Of a DNA stretch of 5,640 nucleotides, positions 1-5,640 are shown one piece after another. A program made the position numbers and the translations under genes. Position 1 is the first letter of the stretch, and each line of letters opens with the position of its first letter. The stretch comes from JANYCG01 sp031365665 (GTDB taxonomy: Bacteria > Pseudomonadota > Gammaproteobacteria > Burkholderiales > Burkholderiaceae_C). The notes beneath the pieces are model-generated. The model saw only the letters and a list, made by a program, of their open reading frames with translations, searched no databases and was not told where the DNA came from. The stretch spans positions 1 through 5,640 of the forward strand of contig JANLYO010000209.1 in NCBI GenBank assembly GCA_031365665.1. The letters are read 5' to 3'.

Positions 1-729
1 ACGGTAACTTTTGGACAGAGAGTTGAAGGTTAGCGTCAACACGTCGCTGGACATGCTGGCGATGGCGGTATGGTGGATGCCGTCGTACAGCACCTTGTCG
101 TACACCTCGTCGGCCATGATCACCAGGCCATGCTCGCGGGCGATCTCGACAATTTCCATCAACAGCTCGTTCGAATACATCACGCCCGTGGGGTTGTTGG
201 GGTTGATGACGACAATGCCTTTGGTGCGTGGTGTGATCTTGGCGCGGATGTCGTCCAGATTGGGCATCCAGTTATTCGCCTCGTCACACACGTAATGCAC
301 CGGCGTGCCGCCCGAGAGGCTGGCCGCCGCCGTCCACAGGGGGTAGTCGGGCATGGGCAGCAGCAACTCGTCGCCGTTGTCCAGAAGCGCATTGGTGGCC
401 ATGGTGATGAGCTCACTGGCGCCATTGCCGAGGTAAATGTCGTCCAGCGTCACACCCGCAATGCCCTGCTTTTGCGTCTCGTGCATCACCGCTTTGCGCG
501 CCGCAAAAATGCCCTTGCTGTCGGAGTAACCGGCCGAGTTGGGCAGGTTGCGGATCATGTCCTGCTGGATTTCTTCGGGCGCGTCAAAACCAAACACGGC
601 CAGGTTGCCCAGATTCAGCTTGATGATCTTCTGGCCTTCATCTTCCATCTGGCGCGCGGCGTCCATGATCGGGCCACGAATGTCGTACAACACATTGGCC
701 AATTTGGCCGATTTCTGGATGGTTTTCAA
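1..729 (-). CDS. alaA: AlaA-type alanine/glutamate aminotransferase, N-terminal part (cut at window edge)
   Basis: This is a fold-type I PLP-dependent aminotransferase of the AlaA family, which in E. coli makes alanine from pyruvate using glutamate as amino donor in the cytoplasm. Visible landmarks are YDIRGP (residues 15-20), LGNGASELI (100-108), PMPDYPLW (125-132), NPNNPTG (176-182, with N179 expected to contact the cofactor), ADEVYD (206-211, with D207 expected to pair with the pyridine nitrogen) and SLSKSYR at the edge, where K240 is the expected Schiff-base lysine. Long stretches match E. coli AlaA as I remember it, including DDIRAKITPRT. The 243 codons are roughly 60% of the usual 400 or so residues; the rest lies beyond base 1. 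I chose a TTG start because no ATG or GTG lies between the in-frame stop at 774-772 and the conserved N-terminus, and GGAG sits about 6 bases ahead of the TTG. The gene is transcribed divergently from the DUF498 gene. Substrate preference is inferred from family similarity. Confidence 0.9.
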   Translation of the reverse strand, partial: MKTIQKSAKLANVLYDIRGPIMDAARQMEDEGQKIIKLNLGNLAVFGFDAPEEIQQDMIRNLPNSAGYSDSKGIFAARKAVMHETQKQGIAGVTLDDIYLGNGASELITMATNALLDNGDELLLPMPDYPLWTAAASLSGGTPVHYVCDEANNWMPNLDDIRAKITPRTKGIVVINPNNPTGVMYSNELLMEIVEIAREHGLVIMADEVYDKVLYDGIHHTAIASMSSDVLTLTFNSLSKSYR

Positions 730-769
730 AATAGCTCCAAAAATAAAGGGCAGGGTTCTCGCCCCGCAG

Positions 770-803
770 GGTCAAACGCTTGGGCGAAACCTATAATTTG
801 ACC
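770..803. promoter_or_regulatory. Inverted repeat with outward-facing TTGACC boxes in the alaA/DUF498 divergent spacer
   Basis: GGTCAAA (770-776) and TTTGACC (797-803) form a perfect 7-base inverted repeat separated by 20 bases. Each arm contains TTGACC reading outward, so each could serve as a -35 box: one toward the aminotransferase (775-770, minus) and one toward the DUF498 gene (798-803, plus). At a 17-base spacing the matching -10 sequences are poor (TGCCCT at 752-747 minus, TAGTGC at 821-826 plus). A perfect TATAAT lies inside the repeat at 792-797 on the plus strand, but its -35 position reads only GGGTCA. The site may be a shared promoter/operator; no regulator can be named from the sequence. 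Confidence 0.35.
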
Positions 804-869
804 ACAGTTCTGCATCTTTTTAGTGCACTGCAACATGCTTCTTTTGCGCCCACTTTCACCTGCTTGCCC

Positions 870-1250
870 ATGAAATTCCAGCCCGAAAAAACCGATCTCC
901 AGGCCGTCAACGCGTATGGGCCAGGTTGGGTCAGCATTGACGGTGAAAAAGTCTATTCGAGCATTGTGATTGGGGCCAAAGGCCAGCGTTTTGCGTGGGA
1001 TTGCGCCCATTTTGAAGATTTATCGGCGGCGCATTTCGACCGTTTGGCCGAACTCGCCCCCGAATTGGTGATTTTTGGCAGCGGCGAGCGCATCAAATTC
1101 CCCAAAGCGCCGTGGCTGGCGGGCCTGTATGCACGGCGCATCGGCTTGGAAACCATGGACACACAGGCCGCCTGCCGCACTTACAACATTTTGGCAGGCG
1201 AGGGCCGCGACGTGATGCTGGCCGTCTTGATCGAAGCGGCCCCCGCCTGA
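870..1250 (+). CDS. Mth938-like domain protein (DUF498 family)
   Basis: This is a 126-residue protein of the Mth938-like/DUF498 family, the single-domain fold shared with the mitochondrial complex I assembly factor NDUFAF3. The bacterial members have no firmly established biochemical role. Supporting sequence is AYGPGWVSIDG (residues 15-25), the glycine turn LVIFGSGER (66-74), and the characteristic C-terminal block GLETMDTQAACRTYNILAGEGRDV (92-115), which is close to the family's usual M-D-T-x-A-A-C-R-T-Y-N pattern. The length is normal for the family. I chose the ATG at 870 because the protein aligns from MKFQPEK onward. The frame stays open upstream to a TTG at 780, but those extra 30 residues look like translated spacer. 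No good Shine-Dalgarno precedes the ATG. The gene has its own spacer on both sides, so co-transcription with the peroxiredoxin gene 192 bases downstream is possible but not shown. There is no signal peptide or membrane segment. Confidence 0.88.
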   Translation: MKFQPEKTDLQAVNAYGPGWVSIDGEKVYSSIVIGAKGQRFAWDCAHFEDLSAAHFDRLAELAPELVIFGSGERIKFPKAPWLAGLYARRIGLETMDTQAACRTYNILAGEGRDVMLAVLIEAAPA

Positions 1251-1305
1251 ACAGCCACTTGCCGGCCTGGCCTGTCCCGAATGTTCACAGCGGGAGGGCG
1301 CGAGG

Positions 1306-1334
1306 TAGGCAGTGCTCACATTTAAGCGTAAAAT
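1306..1334 (+). promoter_or_regulatory. Candidate sigma70-type promoter for the peroxiredoxin gene
   Basis: TAGGCA (1306-1311, four of six matches to TTGACA) is followed after exactly 17 bases by TAAAAT (1329-1334, five of six matches to TATAAT). Transcription would start near 1341 and leave a leader of about 100 bases. That leader contains CGGAAA (1361-1366) with its reverse complement TTTCCG (1381-1386). No OxyR-type or other operator is evident to me. The call rests on consensus matching alone. Confidence 0.4.
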
Positions 1335-1442
1335 ACAAACCTGCGGTGCCTCGTGATCTCCGGAAAGTTTCCTCTGAATATTTCCGAATGATGGTGCACA
1401 CCCTGCCTGACACATCCAGCTCGAGAGACTGATCAAATTTAT

Positions 1443-1919
1443 ATGGCGATAGTTGTCAACAAACCCCTCCCTGAATTCGAAGCCTCTGCCACCTCCGGCA
1501 CCAAAGTCACCAACACCACCCACCTTGGCAAAGCCATGGTGCTTTACTTCTATCCCAAAGACAACACCCCCGGCTGCACCACCGAAGCGATGCAGTTCCG
1601 CGACAAGTACAAAGACTTCGTCAAGGCGGGGGCCACGGTTTTCGGCGTCTCGCGCGACAACATGCGCTCGCACGACGAGTTCAAGAGCAAACTTGAGTTG
1701 CCGTTTGAGCTGATTGCCGACACCGAAGAAAAAATGTGTCACATGTTTGGTGTGGTCAAAAACAAGATCATGTACGGCAAAAAAGTCAAAGGCATTGAGC
1801 GCAGCACTTTTTTGGTGGGCGCCGATGGCCTGCTCAAGGGCGAGTGGCGCGGCCTCAAAGTGCCGGGCCATGTCGATGAAGTGCTCAAAGCCGTCAAGGC
1901 CCTCAAAAAAGCCGCCTGA
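1443..1919 (+). CDS. bcp: Bcp/PrxQ-type thioredoxin-dependent peroxiredoxin
   Basis: This is a cytoplasmic thiol peroxidase of the AhpC/TSA superfamily, Bcp/PrxQ branch, which reduces hydrogen peroxide and organic hydroperoxides using thioredoxin-type electron donors. The 158-residue length is normal. The active-site stretch FYPKDNTPGCTTEA spans residues 36-49, with catalytic T42 and peroxidatic C45. R120 in GIERSTFLV (117-125) is the expected active-site arginine. The resolving cysteine found five residues after the peroxidatic one in E. coli Bcp (C50) is replaced here by M50. The only other cysteine is C99 in EEKMCHMFGV, at the place of E. coli's third cysteine. The enzyme is therefore probably one-Cys in style or resolves through a different partner. 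ATG 1443 is the only start that gives the standard N-terminus. The Shine-Dalgarno is weak (GAGAGA at 1423-1428, rather far away). The gene is followed by 135 bases before an intrinsic terminator. Confidence 0.95.
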   Translation: MAIVVNKPLPEFEASATSGTKVTNTTHLGKAMVLYFYPKDNTPGCTTEAMQFRDKYKDFVKAGATVFGVSRDNMRSHDEFKSKLELPFELIADTEEKMCHMFGVVKNKIMYGKKVKGIERSTFLVGADGLLKGEWRGLKVPGHVDEVLKAVKALKKAA

Positions 1920-2054
1920 CGCCGGCCTTGAAACGCACCGGGCGCCTCTTGCCGTTTGATGTCAGTTTGAAGGCGTCAAGTGGAGGCCTCAATCAGACCA
2001 AGGCTCATGCATAATGGGCTTTGAGCCGATGAATCCAACACTTGCGTTATTGAC

Positions 2055-2085
2055 AAAAGCCGCCCTGGGTTCGAGGCGGCTTTTT
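2055..2085 (+). terminator. Rho-independent terminator between bcp and phoH
   Basis: GCCGCC (2059-2064) pairs with GGCGGC (2075-2080), and the stem extends through AAAA (2055-2058) with TTTT (2081-2084), giving a 10-base-pair stem with a 10-base loop and a run of five T on the plus strand. On the minus strand the stem is followed by only four T, so it could work weakly in that direction too. It most simply ends the bcp transcript. It also sits just 98 bases ahead of the phoH start, so it could act as a leader attenuator if phoH transcription begins upstream of it. Confidence 0.85.
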
Positions 2086-2182
2086 CACTTTTTGCCCTTC
2101 CCGATGCCGGCCTGAGTTGCTGCGTCTGCGCCCAATCCTTTTCCGAATCTCTCCTCCTTCAATCTCCAAGAGCCCACTGCCC

Positions 2183-3937
2183 ATGCCCTTGCCCCCTGCT
2201 CCCTCCAAACGCGCTGCCCTGTTGAGCCAGGCCGCATTTGACGCACCCGCCCGCAACACGGCCCGCCCCGCCCGAAAGCCGGACAACACCCCAGTCGAAC
2301 GCCCGCTGGCGCGCCAGGCCCCGGCAAACGAGCCTGAACTGAATGCATCGCTGCAGCGCAAGCCCGCACGGTCGCCCGTGCAGGCCATGGCAGCCGCCAG
2401 CGTGGTCGCCTTGGCGTCCACGCACCAGCGTACGCGCGCCGAGCGGCAAGATGCCGACCTGCCTTCTGGCACACCAGCTGCTATCGGCAAACCCGAACTC
2501 AAATCAGCCGTGCGCAACCGCAAAGGCCGCGCGACCGGTGAGGCCAAGCTTTTTGTGCTCGACACCAATGTATTGATGCACGACCCGATGTGCCTGTTCC
2601 GCTTCGAAGAACACGACATCTTCCTGCCGATGATCGTGCTCGAAGAACTCGACGGCCACAAAAAAGGCATGACGGAAGTCGCCCGCAATGCGCGCCAGAC
2701 CAGCCGCAGCCTTGATGCCCTGGCCGCCGCCAATGGTGCCGACATCGGCGCGGGTTTGCAACTCGACACCACCGGCCACCGCGAGGCTAAAGGCAAGTTG
2801 TATTTCCAGACGCAGGCACTCTCCTACACTTTGCCGCAAAGCCTGCCGCAGGGCAAGGCCGACAACCAGATCCTCGGCGTGGTCGATGCCCTCAGCAAAC
2901 AGTATGGCCAGCAACACCCGCCGCGTGAAGTCGTCCTGGTCTCCAAAGACATCAACATGCGCGTCAAAGCGCGTGCGCTGGGCCTGGCCACCGACGACTA
3001 CCAAAACGACAAAACCCTCGAAGATGGCGACCTGCTCTACGCCGGCTCCATGGCCCTACCGGCCGATTTTTGGGCCACGCATGGCCAGACGGTCGAGAGC
3101 TGGCAACAAGGCGCGCACACGTTTTACCGCATCACCGGGCCTTTGGTGCCAGGTTTCCTGATCAACCAGTTTGTCTATTTCGAATCGCCCGGCGAGCCTT
3201 CGCTGTATGCACGCGTCACCGAAATCCGTGGCAAAACCGCTGTTTTCAAAACGCTGAAGGATTACAACCACCTGAAAAACGCGGTGTGGGGTGTCACCAC
3301 ACGCAACCGCGAACAAAACTTCGCGATGAACCTGCTGATGGACCCCGAGGTGGACTTCGTCACCTTGACCGGCACCGCAGGTTCGGGCAAAACACTGATG
3401 GCGCTGGCCGCTGGCCTTACCCAGGTGCTGGACGACCGCCGCTACACCGAGATCATCGTCACCCGCGCCACTGTGAGCGTGGGCGAAGACATCGGCTTTT
3501 TGCCCGGCACCGAGGAAGAAAAAATGGGCCCGTGGATGGGTGCGCTGGACGACAACCTCGAAGTGCTCAGCAAGACCGACACCACTGCGGGTGAATGGGG
3601 CCGTGCCGCGACCAGCGAACTCATCCGAAGCCGCATCAAGATCAAAAGCATGAACTTCATGCGCGGGCGCACCTTCCTGACCAAATACGTGGTCATCGAC
3701 GAGGCGCAAAACCTCACCCCAAAACAGATGAAGACCCTGATCACCCGGGCCGGCCCTGGCACCAAGATCATTTGCATGGGCAACCTGGCGCAGATCGACA
3801 CGCCCTACCTCACCGAAGGCTCGTCTGGCCTGACCTTCGCCGTTGACAAGTTCAAAGGCTGGCCGCACGGCGGCCACATCACCCTGGCGCGTGGTGAGCG
3901 TTCGCGCCTGGCAGACTTTGCAAGTGAAGTGCTTTAA
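2183..3937 (+). CDS. phoH: PIN-PhoH fusion protein (PhoH2-type RNase/ATPase)
   Basis: This 584-residue protein joins an N-terminal PIN nuclease domain to a C-terminal PhoH P-loop ATPase, the PhoH2 architecture. Characterised PhoH2 proteins unwind and cleave RNA in an ATP-dependent way; the physiological target here is unknown. Residues 1-120 are rich in Ala, Pro and Arg and look disordered. The PIN domain covers about 122-270, with acidic residues D127 (VLDTNVL), E154/E155 (VLEELDG), D227 (KADNQIL) and D256 (VSKDINMR) in the expected order. The ATPase domain has Walker A GTAGSGKT (397-404), Walker B VVIDEAQN (503-510), the MGNLAQID segment (532-539) and a C-terminal RGERSRLADFA (570-580) that supplies basic residues. 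I chose ATG 2183 because AAGAG at 2168-2172 precedes it; the frame is open further upstream to a TTG at 2117, where the residues look like spacer. No antitoxin-like partner gene sits immediately upstream, unlike the phoAT arrangement of mycobacteria. The stop is convergent with dnaB. Domain identity is secure; the start is less so. Confidence 0.94.
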   Translation: MPLPPAPSKRAALLSQAAFDAPARNTARPARKPDNTPVERPLARQAPANEPELNASLQRKPARSPVQAMAAASVVALASTHQRTRAERQDADLPSGTPAAIGKPELKSAVRNRKGRATGEAKLFVLDTNVLMHDPMCLFRFEEHDIFLPMIVLEELDGHKKGMTEVARNARQTSRSLDALAAANGADIGAGLQLDTTGHREAKGKLYFQTQALSYTLPQSLPQGKADNQILGVVDALSKQYGQQHPPREVVLVSKDINMRVKARALGLATDDYQNDKTLEDGDLLYAGSMALPADFWATHGQTVESWQQGAHTFYRITGPLVPGFLINQFVYFESPGEPSLYARVTEIRGKTAVFKTLKDYNHLKNAVWGVTTRNREQNFAMNLLMDPEVDFVTLTGTAGSGKTLMALAAGLTQVLDDRRYTEIIVTRATVSVGEDIGFLPGTEEEKMGPWMGALDDNLEVLSKTDTTAGEWGRAATSELIRSRIKIKSMNFMRGRTFLTKYVVIDEAQNLTPKQMKTLITRAGPGTKIICMGNLAQIDTPYLTEGSSGLTFAVDKFKGWPHGGHITLARGERSRLADFASEVL

Positions 3938-3965
3938 CGGAATTACTTCCTGAAGCGATACGGCG

Positions 3966-4060
3966 AGATTGCTATATTTATCATAGCTATAGAGCCATAT
4001 ACTACGTGGCCTAGAGGTCGAAGTTCTTCAAATTCAACAGTTGGCGGAGTGTTTTCGACC
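3966..4060. repeat. Putative dispersed intergenic repeat of Comamonadaceae type
   Basis: This stretch is much more AT-rich than the genes on either side. It contains GCTAT (3971-3975) paired with ATAGC (3983-3987) around a 7-base loop, then the wording CATATACTACGTGGCCTAGA (3998-4017). It closes with GGTCGAA (4016-4022) whose exact reverse complement TTCGACC lies at 4054-4060. From memory, the order GCTAT - spacer - ATAGCT, then a CTAGAGG block, recurs in many non-coding gaps of Comamonadaceae genomes, and this looks like a diverged copy. Only one copy is present in the window, so the repeat nature cannot be shown here. Neither strand has a credible ORF. Confidence 0.45.
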
Positions 4061-4087
4061 CAATCATACCCATTTTGGGTATGATTG
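4061..4087. terminator. Perfect 11-bp palindromic hairpin between convergent phoH and dnaB
   Basis: CAATCATACCC (4061-4071) and GGGTATGATTG (4077-4087) are perfect reverse complements around the loop ATTTT. The hairpin starts 5 bases past the dnaB stop codon (minus strand) and 123 bases past the phoH stop. Its place in a convergent gap suggests a bidirectional transcript end or 3' stabilising structure. Neither strand has a T-run after the stem, so it is not a textbook intrinsic terminator, and a protein-binding site remains possible. A second small inverted repeat, ATTGA/TCAAT (4084-4097), overlaps it across the dnaB stop. Confidence 0.5.
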
Positions 4088-4092
4088 ACGCA

Positions 4093-5502
4093 TCAATAGT
4101 CGCCGCTCGCACCGCTGGCCAGGCTTTCAAACTTGGTGATGGGCTTGAGGAAGGCGAGTTTCACGGTGCCAGTGGGGCCATTGCGCTGTTTGGCGATGAT
4201 GACCTCGGCCACGCCCGGCTCTTTGCAGGCGTCTTTGGTGTAGTACTCGTCGCGGTAGATGAACATGATGATGTCGGCGTCTTGCTCGATCGCGCCCGAC
4301 TCACGCAGGTCGCTCATCATCGGGCGTTTGTCGGTGCGGGTTTCCACACTCCGGTTGAGCTGCGAGAGCGCCAACACCGGGCATTTCAATTCCTTGGCGA
4401 GCATTTTGAGGCCGCGCGAGATTTCGCCCAGCTCCGTGGCGCGGTTCTCCTCACTGGCGCCGCCGCTGCCGCTCATCAGTTGCAGGTAGTCCACCACAAT
4501 CAAACCAAGCTGGCCACACTGGCGCGCCAGACGGCGGGCGTTGGCGCGCAGCTCGGTGGAGGTGAGGCCCGCGCTTTCGTCGATGTGCAGTGAGATGTTG
4601 CGCAGCTTCTCGATGGCTTCGGTCAAACGCGGCCATTCTTCATCGGTGAGTTTGCCGGTGCGCAGATGGCTTTGGTCGATGCGGCCAATCGAGCCGACGA
4701 TACGCACTGCCAGTTGCGCTGCCCCCATCTCCATCGAAAACACCGCCACCGGCAGGCCTTCGTGCAGGGCCACGTGCTCGGCGATGTTGATGGCCAGCGC
4801 GGTTTTGCCCATCGACGGGCGGGCCGCCAGCACGATCAGGTCACCGGCCTGGAAGCCCGCCGTCAAGCGGTCAAGGTCATAAAAACCCGTGGGCACACCG
4901 GTGACGTCATTCGGGTTGTCGGCCATCTCCTGCACACGGTCCAGCAAGGCCACCACCAGCGTGTCCATGCCCTGAAAACCCTGCTTCATGCGCGAACCCT
5001 GCTCGCCGATGTTGAAGATCTTCTGCTCTGCTTCGTCAACGATTTCCGCGACCGGCCGCCCTTTGGGGTTGAACGCGTTGGTGGCGATTTCGTCGCTCGC
5101 GCCCACCAGTTTGCGCAGGATGGAGCGTTCACGCACGATCTCGGCGTACCGGCGGATGTTGCCTGCGCTGGGCACGTACTGCGCCAGCGCGTTGAGGTAG
5201 CTCAGGCCGCCGACTTCCTCGCCTTTGCCTTGGTTTTGCAGGTGCTCAAACACCGTGATCACGTCAGCCGGTTTGCTGGCATTGACCAGGCTGCTGATCG
5301 CGCCAAAAATCAGGCGGTGCTCGAAACGGTAGAAATCGCCATCGGCCAGCAAGTCGCCGACGCGGTCCCAAGCGCCGTTGTCCAGCAGGATGCCGCCCAA
5401 AACACTGGACTCAGCTTCGATGGAATGCGGTGGAATGCGCAACTGCGCAATTTGCCGGTCGGGCGGGAATTCTTCGGGAACGGCGGAGAGGACGGCGGAC
5501 AT
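4093..5502 (-). CDS. dnaB: Replicative DNA helicase DnaB
   Basis: This is the hexameric 5'-3' helicase that encircles the lagging-strand template, unwinds the fork and recruits primase. The 469-residue protein is full length with no intein. The N-terminal scaffold domain starts at PPHSIEAESSVLGGILLDN (residues 24-42) and runs to about 125, followed by the linker region. The RecA-like motor shows Walker A ARPSMGKT (227-234, K233), catalytic glutamate E258 in FSMEMG, Walker B LIVVDYLQLM (334-343, D338), the ALSQLNRSVE motif (378-387) with Q381, and the KQRNGPTG hairpin (438-445) whose K438 and R440 are the expected trans-acting fingers. ATG 5502 is fixed by an in-frame TGA four codons upstream and by the usual N-terminus; no Shine-Dalgarno lies within 15 bases of it. 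In many betaproteobacteria dnaB follows rpsF-priB-rpsR-rplI. Those genes are not in the 138 bases upstream that remain visible. Confidence 0.97.
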   Translation of the reverse strand: MSAVLSAVPEEFPPDRQIAQLRIPPHSIEAESSVLGGILLDNGAWDRVGDLLADGDFYRFEHRLIFGAISSLVNASKPADVITVFEHLQNQGKGEEVGGLSYLNALAQYVPSAGNIRRYAEIVRERSILRKLVGASDEIATNAFNPKGRPVAEIVDEAEQKIFNIGEQGSRMKQGFQGMDTLVVALLDRVQEMADNPNDVTGVPTGFYDLDRLTAGFQAGDLIVLAARPSMGKTALAINIAEHVALHEGLPVAVFSMEMGAAQLAVRIVGSIGRIDQSHLRTGKLTDEEWPRLTEAIEKLRNISLHIDESAGLTSTELRANARRLARQCGQLGLIVVDYLQLMSGSGGASEENRATELGEISRGLKMLAKELKCPVLALSQLNRSVETRTDKRPMMSDLRESGAIEQDADIIMFIYRDEYYTKDACKEPGVAEVIIAKQRNGPTGTVKLAFLKPITKFESLASGASGDY

Positions 5503-5640
5503 GGATCGGGCAATTCAGTGGAAACTCAGGTTTTCAAACCTCCATGCTAGGTGCATCTTCAGGCAAAAGTCACTCGCCTGCTCTACCTTTAAGCAATTTT
5601 CAAAAATAAACTTTTCTACGCCACAAAATCGGTTGAAAAA
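5503..5640 (-). other. Upstream (leader) region of dnaB, no gene seen
   Basis: This AT-rich stretch lies upstream of dnaB and runs off the window. I see no coding region on either strand and no convincing -35/-10 pair. It contains the palindrome AGGTTTTCAAACCT (5528-5541), a 6-base-pair stem with a 2-base loop, and CAGGC/GCCTG (5560-5564 and 5576-5580) around an 11-base loop. On the minus strand a GGAGG (5543-5539) overlaps the first palindrome but sits about 36 bases ahead of the dnaB ATG, too far to serve it directly. An rplI 3' end might lie just past base 5640. Confidence 0.5.

Noticed and set aside
70..801. Plus-strand open frame of 243 codons
   Set aside because: It is antisense to the aminotransferase gene, whose frame carries all the family motifs. 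The translation is rich in His, Val and Gln with no recognisable domain, as expected for the opposite strand of GC-rich coding DNA.
1020..1871. Minus-strand open frame of 283 codons
   Set aside because: It runs antisense through the DUF498 gene, the spacer and most of bcp, both of which are clear genes on the other strand. No domain is visible in it.
2065..2080. GGGTTCGA resembling a tRNA T-loop
   Set aside because: It is the loop of the terminator hairpin. No acceptor, D or anticodon arm can be laid out around it.
3056..3877. Minus-strand open frame of 273 codons
   Set aside because: It lies entirely opposite the PhoH ATPase domain and has no recognisable features.
4005..4060. Possible tRNA or small structured RNA from GGCCTAGAGGTC and TTTTCGACC
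   Set aside because: No cloverleaf can be drawn and no CCA-side acceptor stem pairs. The intergenic repeat explanation fits better.
4666..5550. Plus-strand open frame of 294 codons
   Set aside because: It is antisense to dnaB throughout, and dnaB is unmistakable by its motifs. The long frame follows from codon bias.
1..5640. Defence island, toxin-antitoxin pair or mobile element
   Set aside because: PIN-PhoH can pair with an antitoxin in mycobacteria, but here no small partner ORF lies immediately upstream. There are no transposase, integrase, restriction or CRISPR sequences, and all genes are core-type.

Overview
This is an ordinary-looking chromosomal segment from a betaproteobacterium, most likely a Comamonadaceae member (Rhodoferax/Polaromonas-like). 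I infer this from protein wording I recall from that family (AlaA with GNLAVFGFDAPEE, DnaB with PPHSIEAESSVLGG), from the moderately high GC coding style, and from a Comamonadaceae-style intergenic repeat. It carries four complete genes and one gene cut by the window edge. No transposase, phage gene, CRISPR array, tRNA or rRNA is visible.

Layout: 1-729 (minus strand) is the N-terminal 243 codons of an AlaA-type PLP aminotransferase; its C-terminus lies outside the window. A divergent spacer (730-869) carries a perfect inverted repeat whose two arms each contain an outward-facing TTGACC. Next, on the plus strand, come a small Mth938-like (DUF498) protein (870-1250), a Bcp/PrxQ peroxiredoxin (1443-1919) with its own candidate promoter, a clear intrinsic terminator hairpin (2055-2085), and a PIN-PhoH fusion ATPase (2183-3937). 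The convergent gap 3938-4092 is AT-rich and packed with inverted repeats. It is followed on the minus strand by a full-length, intein-free replicative helicase gene dnaB (5502 down to 4093). The remaining 138 bases are the upstream region of dnaB and hold no gene I can see.

The genes are mostly housekeeping: alanine/glutamate transamination, thiol-dependent peroxide removal, an RNA-related PIN/PhoH enzyme, and replication fork unwinding. They do not look like parts of one pathway, and I found no undescribed multi-gene system. The points most worth a second look are in the spacers: the divergent TTGACC repeat, the terminator placed just before phoH, and the stacked inverted repeats between phoH and dnaB. 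In the proteins, the main point is a peroxiredoxin that lacks the usual resolving cysteine.
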